Of a DNA stretch of 64,000 nucleotides, positions 9,852 through 23,117 are shown piece after piece. Numbering within the stretch: position 1 is the stretch's first letter; each line of letters starts with the position of its first letter. The position numbers and the translations under genes were made by a program. The DNA is from Paragorgia papillata (taxonomy: Eukaryota > Cnidaria > Anthozoa > Scleralcyonacea > Coralliidae): positions 3,603,001 through 3,667,000 of the forward strand of contig JAWNZC010000473.1 of the NCBI GenBank assembly GCA_035771165.1, in the 5' to 3' direction. The notes beneath the pieces are model-generated. The model made no database searches. It was not told the origin of the DNA and saw nothing but the letters and a program-made list of their open reading frames with translations.

Positions 9852-10429
9852 TCAGATGGAGAGCTAAGGTTGCAAATTCATAGTCATGCACTCCTAAGTG
9901 GTAGCGTTTGCATATGAGATGTAGTTAAAGTGATCTGATGAGTTGTACATGTACGTATACATGTAGTGCACGTGTCCTCCGTTATATTAATTACACATTT
10001 ACACTCCCTGCCAGTGCCTTTGATGATTATTTCAACCAAAGGCCCATTCACCTGATCTGATTAACTGGACTCAATTTTCCTCCTGGCGCATGTAATGTGG
10101 CTTTACTTACTATACAGGTAGTAGTCAGTTACGTCTTATCGCAATTACTATACATGTAGTTGTTTTTATTAAATGATATGTATCACGAGGAAAATCAGAT
10201 TATGTGAATAGCTTGTTGCACATGACGTCACCATCATATTGGTTAATTTTTTGCTTGGCAAACACTGGTGACACACCGCTCACCGTTATGTTTGTTTTAG
10301 CAAGGGTATTAAAAATTAAGGGAAGTCAACCAAGATGGCGTCCAATGTCACGTGATTGCAAACGATGTACACTGTACTGTAGCCCTAAACGTAGACGCAT
10401 GTACGCATTGCGTACCTATTTTTGTTCTT

Positions 10430-13400
10430 GCGTTGTGAGAAGCGCTGGCTGTTTTTGTTTTCAAATAGGACAAATTATATACGGTGGTATAAACATTTGC
10501 AAATAACCAGTTCAGAAAAGGGGGTCTGTCACTTTTAAAAGAATATCATATGCATGCAAACTTACCAGAAAAAAGCGTTGACATTATTGCAAAATCCCTT
10601 TGGCTTCTCCTTTTCCATCACAGACGGACCTTCGGCTTTGCTTTTTGTTTATCTTAATAAGTAGACTGTTTTCAGAAAACAAAGAAAGCTTGTTTTTCTT
10701 TTCGCTAAAGTATTAAAAATGAATGTAGAGCAATTTATTTTGACGGAATTCCGTGTTTTTATCGATAAACAGTAAACTTATTAATAGTTTATTTAGATAA
10801 AAAGTAAATGCTAAAAGTACATTGCCTTTGTTGGCTTTGGCAATTTCTTTTGACGGTATTTCGTCTTTGTTTATCTTTTAAAATCATAATTTTAAAAATA
10901 TATATTTTCATACGCACCAGAACAAAATCGTTTCGAGTTTCCTTTATCACATCTTTTTTTAAAAAGTCCTTTACAATTTAGGCTTTATTATAAATAAAAA
11001 CTATAAATAAATTTCACCGTCGGCCGACGTCGGGTAACTGGGTATCTTTCTTTCACGTGTCACCGCCAACAATCCCGCCAAGTTTTTCACTTTTTATTTT
11101 GTGCTGATTAACCCCCCTGTAGCTCTTTTTCCCCCTCCAGGAACGTCATAGTTTGTGTATTTTATTGACCAATAGGCTTACTATTGCGGCTTTAAAAAAA
11201 TGACGAATATACGTCGACCTGTGGCGTCCCGCAAAGAGACAGGGGAAATCTTCAACAAAATGTCACGGATTTTTGTCTATTTTACCTCTTTCCCGGCTGT
11301 TTTGAAACGAAATTTGTTTGTGACAAGATAGCAAAATTATCCAGGTTTGATATAACGTTAGTTTTTTGTCAGTTTTCATCACGATGTACCTAGTACTGTA
11401 TTTTCCCATTTGTTCAAGTAGTTTGTTCGTAAACCATGAATTACTTGCCAACCTTATGTATTTCTATATAATATGATGTAATCATTACAATGCAAGGGGC
11501 CTTGCGGCGCGCGACAGCTAGAAGGGGAATGGGGCGAGTTTTGTTGTGACTGGAGTTCGGCGGCTTCTACGTGGATTTTTGGGCTGCTATGGTTCTGCGC
11601 ATGATCCGCATCTTTGTTTATCGGGACCCTCAAACATTACATTGGTAGATAATTACATGAAGTACTCAGCTCAATGTAAACCGTTAGAAGCAACATGGCA
11701 GAAAACCAAGCGATTTGGTGAGGATATCTCTTCGGATTTCTTCTATTTCTTCTGAAAATGTGTTGTTTTGGGTACAAGTAATGAAGAGGAAGCAAGAAAA
11801 GCTTACAATCTTCAAGAAGGTATTAGTAAATATTTTTATAAACGAAGAAGTAAACATTAGTTTCGTACATGCGCAGAACGGACTGGACAGCACCTTTAAC
11901 GCTTTGATCGCGGCATCGCGCTTCGAGTATTTCAATCGCCAAACGTGCACAGAATTATTCTTTAATTTTTATTCACAACAATGCGATACTTCGATCAGAT
12001 ATACTTCGATGTGCGAATAGCATTAACATCATTTTATTAAAATTTGTTATTCGTTAGCTAAACTTCAGTCAAATACATTTCAACTATTTTTGAATCCCAA
12101 TAATTATATATTCATGCCGGAGGCCGGACAGCTGTCACGTGATTGTCACGTGAATTTCTCGACCAATGAATTGGCTTCATTTTCTCATCGTTCTCGAAAT
12201 GAAAATTTTGCATTGGACTTGGAAATGCCGAATATTACGCTATTGTTATTCAATTTTTTCTTTAAAAAAGCGACGATATCGATTGATATATTGTTGGACT
12301 ATCCATATCTGCAGGATTTTGCAAGGTAAATGTATTTTTCTACTTTATTTTGACCGTTTATGTAAACCATTTGGTCTAAAGCGACGACCCCACATCCGGT
12401 TTGTCAACAATCTTCAAACCATAAAATCTCGAATTCCAACGGTTCGAATTCTCTAATTTTTGCGTAATAAGTTGGATAAATGTCTAATCTTTGATTCTAT
12501 CGGGACGACCCCCGGTGACCCACTCACTGTTTTCGAGATATTCGCCGTTGAACTGACCATGGTATTTCGGCTTTTGCTAAGATGGCGCCTAATAATTTAA
12601 GAGAGCCTTTCGCCACTAAAACTTGCTTTTTTCTCAAGAATTTTGGAAGTTTCCTAAGATTTCGAGCTTTATTCTTTAAAGTAAGTGTAGAATGAGCGGT
12701 GGACAATTATTAAAGGGTAAATTTGGTATTTGTCTGTTTTTATGGTCCAAAACGCTTGACCTCGCTGTATAAAAACACCATCATTCTGGAAAAATTGTAT
12801 ACATACCAGGCCTACATACATTTATACATTCTGTAAATATTATTACATAATGTACTGAACTTTCTTAAAGATCTGCTATATATGTATACAGGCCTGATAT
12901 GTATAGATATTTTTTATATATTAAATAACATTGTGTTCCATGACAGCAGTATGATTATTAAAATTGATGTGTGGATCATTTGTAGTTTATTATTGTGAAT
13001 AATATATTGTAGTTGTAAATTTTTTATTTTTTGCTAATTTGTTATAATTTTTTATTGTTTGTATTGTTTTTCAGTATACAAATATTTATTATCCCTTTTG
13101 TCACAGTTGTCCATTTCAACTGAGTTAGTGATTTAGGAAGCAAGCTGATGGGGGTGGGGGAAATGTACACTTTCAAAAGTACCTTGTATCAGGGCAGAGC
13201 TTCAAAACCACCCTTGAGGCACATTCTGATAAAGGGCTTTTTTGTTGCAAAAGGGGGACTCTAAGCAAGTGGGTGGGGGTGGGGTGGTGTCATGTGCCCG
13301 TGTCCACCCCTTGGTTTGTAGGCAGTACAGTCAACTCTTAAGACATGAAAGTGTTAATAACTCCATCTCACATCGTATTTTTTACAGGAAGTGAAGAGAT

Positions 13401-14890
13401 ACAGTACAGATGACTGTCAGTTTTGGAAGAACCAACTTTGGTGGTGTTCAGACTGAGTGCCCATGCATGAGCACCAATCTAAAAAGGATTTTTACAATGA
13501 TAAATTGATGGATTCTCTTTTGCTAAATAACATTAAAATAATATGTAGTTTGAAGTTTTGCATGTTGTCATGTTACATAAGGCAATGCATAATAATTGTG
13601 GACATAACTAATACAATTTTAACACAGAAGTATTATCTTGCATATTATACAATCCAAATGCTGGGTCCCAAAGCCTAATTAAGTGCCTGGATATTATTCA
13701 TCCCTTTGCCTTTGAGTGCTACTGGCTACTGCATGTACATATGGATAAACAGTGAACTATATATGTCTAAGACAGACACCCTTGCGCTGGACTTTGTCTG
13801 TATTATAGTTCATTCACATGTCTACCTTAATACAGTAACTTTTCTGATGCCCTCTCTAATAAGTGTGCCAAAGTTGATGTTTTCTTGGCAGGAGGGTTGC
13901 TTCACTGCAAAAATGTTGAACCAATGTTAACAATGCCCCTGATTGAATATCTGTATCAGTGTCAATACAGTAGTGCTTTAGAAGTAACCAAGATCAATAT
14001 TGAGACAAAACATTTTAATTTTATTCAAGTTCCTTATTTACATATATATTAAGGATACAGGAAATACACTTTATTTGATAAAATATAAATATTTGAACAT
14101 TTGACCAGTTATACCAAGTTTATCAATAGATTCTGGAGGCAATCCAATAAATTATCTCGATTTTTAATTCACCTTAATTATAAAGAAAAATTTTACTTGT
14201 TATTGATTGTTATTGAATAATAAATTTTAAGCTAGCTTTATTCACAATTTTATAAAATTTGGGATACAAGTTACAGTAAGTATAAAAGGAAACAAGACTG
14301 TTTGTTAAAAAATCGGGGGGGGGGGGGGACCCCAAGGATGATAGTTGTATCTAATTGATCCAGATAATTGCTACACACAACAGTTATAGAAGTTTACAGT
14401 AATACTGCAGAATGCAAACCATTAAACCACGGAAAATGGATCATAAGGTTATAGAATAGGAAAAATTTGAGAGGGAAATCATTAACCACTAAACAACAAA
14501 TAATGTTGATTTCTCACCTCACGCTTTTCTCCAGTTGTAACGAATCACACGTTGCACAGTACAACCAAATCCTTCTTTGTTGTAAACATCTAATTCGTTT
14601 CTGATTTGTTCCATTATTTGTAACATAAAATGCGTCGAATCCGAAGGAACTTGAGTAGTCCTTGAAAACTATCTTGAATGCCCATCCGCCATTGTCACGA
14701 ATATACGCCAAATAAAGCACAATCTGATCATATTAATTGTCTATGATAACCACGAATTGTTCTCGTATTTTTCTGACCATCAGATTTATCAATTCTGGAT
14801 CAACTGTGACGAGTTTTCAAAAGTTTTTGCGCATCTAGTCCACTGGGCAGAGTTCATTCCTTGTCGGCGGCCAGATGCAAATGAATCAAT
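10430..14890. other. Long non-coding stretch, no supported gene
   Basis: Open frames here are short and lack domain features. A possible start with a good context (AACATGGC at 11,693) followed by a GTGAGG donor-like site at about 11,719 is noted but not called. A 14-base G run lies at 14,315-14,328. Regions near 12,780-13,080 are AT-rich. Nothing else could be supported. Confidence 0.35.
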
Positions 14891-15119
14891 ATTATCGAAA
14901 CCACTAGAGTGGTAAATTGTCGGATCGAAAACGAACGTTGGAGGTCCATTTGAATGTACCACGTGATGCGAAATGAATGCACCTCGTGATCAACATTTTT
15001 AATGTTATCCAATGAATGCTCACAGATTTATCACGTGATGATTAATTTCGCATCACGTGGTACATTCATCCAAATCGATTTCCGAACCGCCAATTTACCA
15101 CTCTAGTGATTTCAATAAT
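14891..15119. mobile_element. Fully palindromic foldback MITE, 229 bp
   Basis: The ends are 29-bp imperfect inverted repeats (core CACTAGAGTGGTAAATTG at both ends). The inside continues the palindrome with GTACCACGTGATGCGAAAT and its inverse, so most of the element can fold on itself. CACGTG sites recur three times. No coding capacity. Confidence 0.65.
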
Positions 15120-15777
15120 AATTTATCAATTTTAGCGTTAGGACCATGATGCTTTGCGGCTGCTGTCCAACCTCCTCTGATATTCATGATGTAGAAGACA
15201 AATCACCTTGACAACAGAAGTGCTAAACTTATCGGCCAATCAGAAGCCGGAGGGATTCCTGCTAATATTAACGCCATGTGAAGGAAGAAACCACAGTGGA
15301 AGAAACACAAGGTCAGTCTGGCGTGCTCCCTTAGTCCCTTGGTTACACTAGCCTCCTTCGCAGGCCTTCTTTGCCGGCCTCGATATTTTCGTCCCCCACT
15401 AAGGCCTGCTCAAACGAGCAACACATTCCGTTCCGAGAGATTGACCAATCATAGATAGGCTCCTAAAATCTGGGAGGCTGACCTTCACCTTGGCCATGTA
15501 TACATTATACAACATGACCGAGCTTGATGAAAGTTAACCGATCTAAATTCATATGAAAGGGAAGGGTTGATGTGGTATATTTATAATTATAGTGAAGATG
15601 GAGTATTTATATAGGACCGATACAAAGAACGCATGTAAATGAGACTACTGCGACGGTTCAGCGACGGATTCGTTAGACAACGAAAGAAAATCTGAATCGG
15701 CGAATCCGATGCCATGCATCTACAGCTATAGAGCTTGAGGTTTGAGCTGACCGCCTAACCAGTTCCGCCGCCTATGC
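15120..15777. other. Non-coding stretch before zinc-finger block A
   Basis: No gene or classified repeat is supported. Conserved paralogous sequence begins at about 15,778 where AAATTACAATACAAAATTTG matches the start of block C at about 54,390. Confidence 0.35.
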
Positions 15778-16162
15778 AAATTACAATACAAAATTTGTTA
15801 TCAAAGAACGTTTTGTCTACGGTATTATTGAAGGAACAATGATTTTGTTGTAAGTTGAAAAAATGTGTTGAAAAAAGTAGACTCCAGTTCTACTTGCTGC
15901 AGCAACATGCTATTTCAACTTGCAATAAAATCATTGTTGCCCGACAATGTTTGAGGTGGGTAGTAATACGTGCAACGGTTTTCAACTTGCAACGCAACAA
16001 ATGTTGCAGCAATTTTAATATTGCTCGGATTACTTCACCAGCAGCTAACATGAAGCACGAGCTTGATGTTACTTGTTTTACTGACCTAATCGATCGCGGG
16101 CTCTTAGAGAGACAATTGACTAATTGAGACAATTGCAGATAAAGAGATTTCTATTATCTTGA
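15778..16162 (+). repeat. Shared 5' flank of the zinc-finger blocks (block A copy)
   Basis: This flank occurs three times: here, at 33,070-33,284 plus 37,111-37,215 plus 38,433-38,487 (block B, split by insertions), and at 54,391-54,769 (block C). It is rich in AACTTGCA/TTGTTGC words and contains an internal inverted repeat around CAACAATGATTTTGTTG / AAAATCATTGTTGC. It runs into the finger exon through CTAATTGAGACAATTGCAG, a plausible splice acceptor. It may include the promoter or an upstream intron. Confidence 0.65.
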
Positions 16163-16368
16163 TTGGAAAACGTTAAAGGACTAGAAGAATTTCCTACTAC
16201 TGAAGAGAATACTTATACCTGCTTGCGACAAGAATTTGGTTGTTTTCCAAATTTAAGACTTTATATTTTCACCCATATGGAAAAACGTACCCAACAAGAG
16301 AAACCATACAAGTGTGATGTTTGTGACAAAACATTCTCCCATTCATCTACCTTATTATATCATAAAAG

Positions 16369-17786
16369 CAGGGGCGGCGTGGCCCACCGGGAGACCGGGA
16401 AATTTCCCGGTGGGCCCCAAGGATTTCTAGCCTGGTGGGCCCCATTTGCCCCTTGAATTCTAGCTGGTGGGCCCTAAAAATTTGAAGAAAGATGGGCCCC
16501 GATGATGTGTAAAACGGCCCTGGAGTAAAGCGTTCGGTCGTGTGCGAAAGCGCGTTTGCGCGTAAACGTGGATAGTTGTGAAATTTAAAACTGCTGTGTG
16601 TTCAGTGCTGGAGGCCCTGCAGGTTGCCAATTATATTTCACTGACGAGTAACGATGCTAAGTCATGGCTCCAACTATTGGCCAGCTAGGGCCCCGAGCCC
16701 TGTGGTACCCGTTCAGCATATACTTCCTGTCTGAGTAACAGAGTTCACATTATTTCATTGCGCATTTGCGCGTATTGAAGCCATAAATATGCCGTATAGT
16801 CATTGACTGTAAATGGCTGACAAAAGAGCTCATAGTACGCGTGATTCTGGGAATGTTCTTCCTAAGAAAAAACATAAAAGTGGGTCTCAAAAGCGACGAG
16901 AACAAGAAACAAAGCTCTTATTTGAAAGCTCGAAGAATGTGAAACCGCTAACGTCCTTCTTCAAAGCCAATGAAACAATAGTCTCAACAGGTAATTTATA
17001 ATAAATTGTGCCCATGGCTAAAGGCTTACCTTACAACAGCTCGGCAACTTATTTATTTGTATCTTTATTACTACATATTGGTTAAAGACTTAAAGTATGT
17101 TGAGTGATATACTGATATAGTTATTAAATTGATTTTTCAATTTGGGTAATCTAATGTTGAAGCGCTTGAGTTAAGCTTTGTTAGGCACTTAAGTTCGGGC
17201 CGAGCGCCACCTGCGCTCGCGCAAATAGAAAACTTCAAATTCTTAAATACATTACGGCGGTCTACACCAGCTTTCTTTTGCGCATTCAGCCATTCACTCA
17301 AAAAACTTGATAGATTAGGAACCGCAAATATAAGTTGTGCCGCGGGCGCAACACTCTTCGGTAGTTTCCGCCCAAATGCCAGGTAGAATTTCAAATTTCA
17401 ATCATCTGACATATGTGTGAATTTCATCTCGTGCACTATTACACTATTACGCTATTGGAAGTTAAGACAGAATGACAGATTATCGAAAATGACGAGTCTT
17501 GTTTACGTGTTCAAAAGCTCGTTGAAAATGCGCAATGACAAAATAAATAAGTCTGACCTAGTGACATACGTAATATTTGTGTAGAAATCCCACCTCCGCT
17601 TGGCCCAGGTGACGAGCTAACAACAGCTAACACGTTATTAAGATAAAGTTTCTGCATTCTCATTTACAATTTATCTTTTTTTATTGGTAGCTGTTTCCAC
17701 ACCCCAATTTTACACCCCCCCCCCCCTAAAAGTGGGCCCCTAGCATATCATTTCCCGGGCCCTATTTGAGAGCCACGCCGCCCCTG
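16369..17786 (+). mobile_element. hAT element, 1418 bp, 8-bp duplication CATAAAAG
   Basis: Terminal inverted repeats CAGGGGCGGCGTGG and CCACGCCGCCCCTG are flanked by CATAAAAG at 16,361-16,368 and 17,787-17,794. The uninterrupted paralogs at 38,690 and 54,970 serve as empty sites and confirm the 8-bp duplication, which is diagnostic of hAT. Subterminal regions carry repeated GGTGGGCCC words. It retains a short coding remnant but no full transposase, so it is a deletion derivative. Confidence 0.9.
16813..17001 (+). pseudogene. Remnant first exon of a hAT transposase
   Basis: 62 residues, MADKRAHSTRDSGNVLPKKK then HKSGSQKRREQETKLLFES. The Lys/Arg-rich SGSQKRR segment followed by a short hydrophobic LTSFFK is typical of the N-terminus of hAT-derived transposases with a TTF-type zinc finger (ZMYM1-like). 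It is followed by CAACAGGTAATT, a likely splice donor. The DNA-binding and catalytic parts are missing. Similarity is by pattern only. Confidence 0.5.
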
Positions 17787-18920
17787 CATAAAAGAACACA
17801 TACTGGAGAGAAACCATTGAAGTGTGATATCTGTGACAAGGCATTTTGTCACCCAAGTACCTTACGAAATCATAAAAGAATACATACTGGAGAGAAACCA
17901 TTCAAATGTGATGTTTGTGACAAGACATTTTCCAAGTTATGTAACTTATTATCCCATAAAAGAACACATACTGGAGAGAAACCATTCAAATGTGATATCT
18001 GTGACAAAACATTTTCCCAGTCAAATAGCTTAAGATCTCATAAAAAGGCACATACTGGAGAGAAACCATTCAAATGTGATGTCTGTGACAAGACATTTTC
18101 CGAGTTAGGTAACTTAAGATCTCATAAAAGAACACATACTGGAGAGAAACCATTCAAATGTGATGTCTGTGACAAAACATTTTCCTCGTCAAGTGGCTTA
18201 AGATCTCATAAAAGGGCACATACTGGAGAGAAACCATTCAAATGTGATGTCTGTGACAAGACATTTTCCGAGTTAGGTAACTTAAGATCTCATGAAAGAA
18301 CACATACAGGAGAGAAACCATTCAAATGTGATGTCTGTGACAAAACATTTTCCTCGTCAAGTGGCTTAAGATCTCATAAAAGGGCACATACTGGAGAGAA
18401 ACCATTCAAATGTGATGTCTGTGACAAGACATTTTTCCACTCAGGTGGCTTACAAAATCATAAGAGAACACATACTGGAGAGAAACCATTCAAATGTGAT
18501 GTTTGTGACAAGACATTTTCCCAATTAGGTAACTTAAGATCTCATAAAAGAACACATACTGGAGAGAAACCATTCAAATGTGATGTCTGTGAAAAAACAT
18601 TTTCCCAGCCAAGTAGCTTAAGACCTCATAAAAGAACACATGCTGGAGAGAAACCATTTAGGTGTGATGTCTGTGACAAATCATTTTCCCAATCAAGTGG
18701 CTTACGGCAACACCATTTGATAACTCATACAAAGGAAAAACCTAGTTTCAAATGTGATTTCTGCAAAGGGACATTTGGTCTTGAAATATTTGATCAACAT
18801 CTGTTGACCCATGAGCTGGAAGCCACAGAACCAACTGGGATGGACTACATATGTTTCCAGTGTGATGCCAGATTTGACTTGGTCAGTAATTTAGTAAGTC
18901 ATGTGACTACTGTTCATTAA

Positions 18921-21879
18921 AGATGTATTTGATAGTTTGGTCTTAGTAAGTATTTATGTGTACTTGCTGAAATATTTTAGAACTACAGTACTGTAAAAGT
19001 GGCAAGTGAAGTGCTGTTTCTAAAATTATAAGATCAACCCTGGGTTTACATTTATTAACTATATATATTAACTTGTTCTTGTCTAAGGCCCTCATTGCAT
19101 CATGGACAAGTCACACCTTTGAGAGGGTCTGCATTGAAAAACCTGTAAAAAATTTGGCAAAACTTGACACAGAATAAATTTGCATACATGTAAATAATAA
19201 TTATCAACCCTTTGTTAATAGCCATGCCTATATCCAGACATTTTGAAGTACATTAAGACTAGTTGTGCCAAACGAATTCGAGTTTAAAATGAATAAACTA
19301 ATGATAAAAGCAATTACAGTTGTACTTTGTCAATTTTTGGCTGGAATAATCAACGAAAATGGACTTTAGTCTACCCAGAGACTCTTGGATTTATAAGTTT
19401 TCGGTTTCCACAACAACTGAATCTTGAATTACACAACACTATACCCTACAAATTAACAAAATTATTATTAATCTCATTAACTCTTGGTCAGCTGACAGTC
19501 TTCCATTCGATGATAGCTCAGTAAAACAAAAAAAATAAGAAAACCTGTACTTTCCTGACCGTCGAATTTCCTTTTGTCTAGCCGATATTTTCTCCTTCAA
19601 TTCATTTTTGTTGCTAAAAATACTGTGGGCAGATGGTTGGTAAATTTAAAACATGTTGGTTTCTTGATTGTCATCTGTAAGAAAGTTTAGACCAAATTTC
19701 TCCTTAGGTCGCAGATTTAAAAGAACTTGGACAGATGTTTGTCGAACAGCAGCTGGGTTTACATACAAGGTCTTGCAGACCCTCTCAAAACTGTGGTCTC
19801 TAGGGACTTGTCTGACCTGTCCATGATGCAATGAGGGCCTGTGGAGAAGTCAGTCCTTGGGTGGGGAGGGGGGAGGGGATTAAGGAGGGGTGGAGGGTGA
19901 TCACAGTTGAAATTGACTCGTACTGTACATTAATAAAATTGTCTTTGCAAAAATACATAATAATTAATCTTAACTCAGACAGCAAAAAGTTAAACCTGTA
20001 GAGGCAGATCATTTAGACACATTTTGTTCATGTTGTAATTAAAATAGAGTTCAATATAAAGTATAAGATTAATTATAGTAGTAAGGGTTAATCAATAGTC
20101 ACAAGTGTGATTATGTTATGTAATTAGTTAAGTTTTCAGGGCTCACATTGATACCAGTTCCAATGTATGAACTGACGTGATACAGGATTTCTTTTTGCTC
20201 GTGAAACTTTGCATTCACTCAGGTAGCCATCTCATGACTCTTCTGCAATGAAATCACAATTTTTTTTATTTAATTTATAAAAACAAAAGCTTTGAGAGTT
20301 ACAGTAGTCAATAAAATCAAAAGTCTATAGTATGTGTTAAGCAATGTGATGAGTGATTATCACACTCTTTTCTATTCAAAAGAGTGCAATAACTATTTAT
20401 CACATCGTTTACATACTAATCAGGTAAATAAATGAGGCATCTTTTAGAACAATAAAATGTGAGTGTGTCATGAGATAATATTATTTATCTGAATGTAATT
20501 GACAAGGTTACAGTTGCGTGTTTTCAAATCACATGTATGTAATCATGGTAAATATTATCATTACAAATAATTGTTAGAATGCTCTTAAATAGATGGTACA
20601 GTATAAAAACAGGGAAGTCTGTCTGCACATGCGTTAGCGGTCTACCGGAAGTAGAGATTTTGCGCGATTTCTCAAAGATAATTCAAACGTAAATAAACAT
20701 TTGGCGGTCAGATGCTCAGGGAAAGCTTTGCTATTTAATATCGCTATTTTTTCTGCATTTTAAACTGCACGGCTTGGATAAAACCTACGCGCATTGTTTG
20801 CAGGAGAAATTATAAATAAGATGAAGAAAATACAAGAAATAACGTGTGGCATTTTAGAATAACAGCCGACTAATAATAGCGGGTCTTAGCCCTTAGGTCA
20901 ATTTTTGACAGCAATCATCCACCAGCATGTGTTCTTGTACAACCAGAGAATTAGATCACATCATTTTCGTTTTGGTAGAAACTTAACGGCAAACTTTTGC
21001 AGAAATTGGCCATACTGTATGTGATGTCGTTGTCACACTGAAATTAGTAGTGAGTAAGACAAAAAACCTAATTATATATTTCTATGTAAGAACGGAATTA
21101 TACATAAATTTAGCTCAACCTTGTAGCAATTAAAATGTCTTGATCGAAATAAGACAGAATCTGAGTGCGTTTTACGTACAGCGCTAACTAGTAAACAAGT
21201 CGTTGGATGAAAAGAAAGTGAATATACTGTATAATTTACCCTCCAACGGCAATTTTCCCATTACTAAATACCCCTCAGATATCAAGAGCAAGTAATTCCA
21301 AAATTGGACCGGATTTTCTCCACGCATGGCTTCAAGCCTCTGGCTTCCGAATTTATAGGCGCTTTGAAGTTTGCCGAGTTCCCAGACCATATCTCGATTG
21401 ACTATGCATACGCTTAAAGTATATTAGTTCACGATCACCTCGGTTTTCTTTGATGTACCGCGGTTGTTTATTTACAATAATTACGTATAAGTCATAGGGC
21501 AATTAACTTGATTCATGCGTGCATGGTTGGGAAAATAAGCGTTAATCAATGGTCATGAATGTGATAAAGGATTTACCATCGCGACTGAAGTGTTTTTTAG
21601 ACAAACTCTGTGATATTAACGAACTCAGTATCTCAGTTTTCTTAGGCAACCTCGATGATCCTCAACCTCGGTAACTAACGTATACTTGATCAATCTTGAA
21701 ACAACCTTAATTAACTAGCATGTATTTGTTGCTAAAGATGCATTCTTTCTTTAACGTTATCTGGCGATGTTCGTATGGCACGTGTGGCTAAATGGAGGAA
21801 TTACTCTGACCTGTGATGGGACAATAAAAATTGTAAAGCGGTGTAGAGTTACATAATACTCCAACACTCTTTAATATTA
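18921..21879 (+). repeat. Shared 3' flank of the zinc-finger blocks (block A copy)
   Basis: About 3 kb after the finger exon is conserved in the same order in block B (39,484-43,660) and block C (56,438-63,880). Landmarks are AGTTTGGTTTTAGTAAGT, GCATCATGGACAAGTC, AGATGGTACAGTATAAAAAC, GGCAATTTTCCCATTACT and CACTCTTTATATTAGATAT. No open frame in it is conserved in a protein-like way among the three copies. It may be 3' UTR plus downstream DNA that was duplicated with the gene. Confidence 0.65.
19084..19842. repeat. Inverted repeat around AGGCCCTCATTGCATCATGG within the 3' flank
   Basis: AGGCCCTCATTGCATCATGG-ACAAGTCACAC...GAGAGGGTCTGC at 19,086-19,133 recurs inverted at 19,776-19,842. Equivalent pairs are at 39,691/41,472 and 56,956/57,767; in the latter two the right arm has an extra partial duplication with CAGGATCTTGCAGGCCCTCC. 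It predates the block duplications and may be an old MITE. Confidence 0.6.
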
Positions 21880-23117
21880 CACTGTAAATTCCAGGGTGGT
21901 AAAATTTACCCCATTTTGGGGATAAAAGTGCTATTTTTTTGGGGGGGTAAATGATAAAGGGGTAATAATTACCCCTTAAATAAGGGCAATTCTTCTTTTT
22001 GTCGCACAGAATTACCCCTTTTACGGGGGTAATTTGTTGGAGGAAATTTTTTACCCATCTCGGGGTAAAAACGGGAAATTTATCCCTGAATAAGGAGTAA
22101 AAATGTAGGGGGGTAAAATTATCTAGGGGTAACTAAAATCGACACCCATTTTGGGGGGTAACTAATAACGAGGGTAAAATTTACCCCCTTGTAAGGGGTA
22201 ACTAATAGTGAGGGTAAAAACTGCCCCCTACGTTGGGGGTAACCAGAACTGCAAGACCATGTTTTCGAAAATGGCGAATTTTTTCGAAGGAGTGACATGA
22301 AGACATAACTACATTTATCGTTAATATAAAAGCGTATGTAGGCAATTTTTTTTTCAATTTTCTTGAATAGTTTTTGTACATAAATGTGTATAATAGTTAA
22401 AAATTAAGCTGAAGATTGTTTAGCAGATTGAAATCGACCTAAAGTTTACTTCCGTAAGCTTGTAAACATCGTCTGTGTGTAAAGGCCAAAGGTGACTTAA
22501 ACACAACCTAAGACTGCTCACAAAAATGAAATTACTCTGGATTTGGTTTTGAATGTTGTTGTTTTATATTGGATTATATTGGGATAAGTAAACAAGTGTT
22601 ATTTCCTATATTTTTTGCTCTACGACGATGTCTTTAAGTTGCTATTGAAATGAATTACTTTGAATGATTTTACACTTTTTTTGTTCAAAGTTTGAACAAA
22701 AGCACTTAGCTCATTTATATTTTGACTCGACAAAAGTTGAGATAGTTATATATTTCATTGCTAATATATATCATGGACTTAGCTGAAACTATGGTATTTT
22801 CGGCATTGTCTGTGTATCAAAGTTGAGGAGACAAGATTAAAATGGGCTGAACTGACTTTGAATCTGGTTCTCAACGTTGCAACGATTTAGTTTCTTTTCC
22901 CATTTTGCTGGAAATTCGTATAGGTAAACAAATGTTTGTACATCTTTTTGGCCTACAACTGTGTTTTATCAACTGTTATCGAAATAAATATCTTGTTTTT
23001 TCATCGTATGATACGAATACTGACCGGCTATTAACTCATAACATTAGTTCTAAAACTAAACTAACCTTATTTATACTGGATAACTCTATCAATTTATCTG
23101 AACTGTTATCCTCAGAG

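Larger units (their letters stand above)
8308..10425. mobile_element. Large inverted-repeat (foldback) structure
   Basis: A left arm (about 8700-9095, with an outlying piece at 8308-8352) is repeated in inverse order at about 9972-10425. Shared words include TAGTAATTGCGATAAGACGT, AAAATTGAGTCCAGTTAATC and GATGGTGACGTCATGTGCAA. The left arm is split by a segment (8353-8700) that has its own small inverted repeat around AAACGTTTGKCAGCGGTGTT. The 880-bp spacer holds a second repeat and a tRNA-like gene. No transposase is seen. Exact ends and target duplication were not resolved. Confidence 0.65.
16163..18920 (+). pseudogene. C2H2 zinc-finger gene, copy A, broken by a hAT insertion
   Basis: Homologous to the intact copies at 38,488 and 54,770. 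The frame begins at 16,163 with a TTG codon preceded by an in-frame stop, so the true start is either the ATG at 16,277 or an upstream exon. A degenerate finger-like segment (CLRQEFGCF...THMEKRT) precedes the first good finger. At 16,368 that finger is cut by a 1.4-kb hAT element, and coding resumes at 17,787 for fingers 2-12 of TGEKPF type plus two divergent terminal fingers (14 in all) ending THELEATEPTGMDYICFQC...VTTVH. Fingers 5-6 and 7-8 are near-identical, a recent two-finger duplication. The downstream part keeps an open frame. Unless the element is spliced out, the gene is disrupted. Confidence 0.85.

Noticed and set aside
11546..12020. Possible host exons around 11,693 (good ATG context and donor-like site)
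   Set aside because: Frames are short, show no domain and cannot be linked to further exons.
16163..16165. Annotated start of the zinc-finger frames at their first codon
   Set aside because: That codon is TTG in all three copies and is preceded by an in-frame stop; an ATG lies 114 bp downstream in each.
17800..18700. CRISPR-like regular repeats with 84-bp spacing
   Set aside because: They are tandem C2H2 finger codons (TGEKPF linkers), fully coding, in animal DNA.
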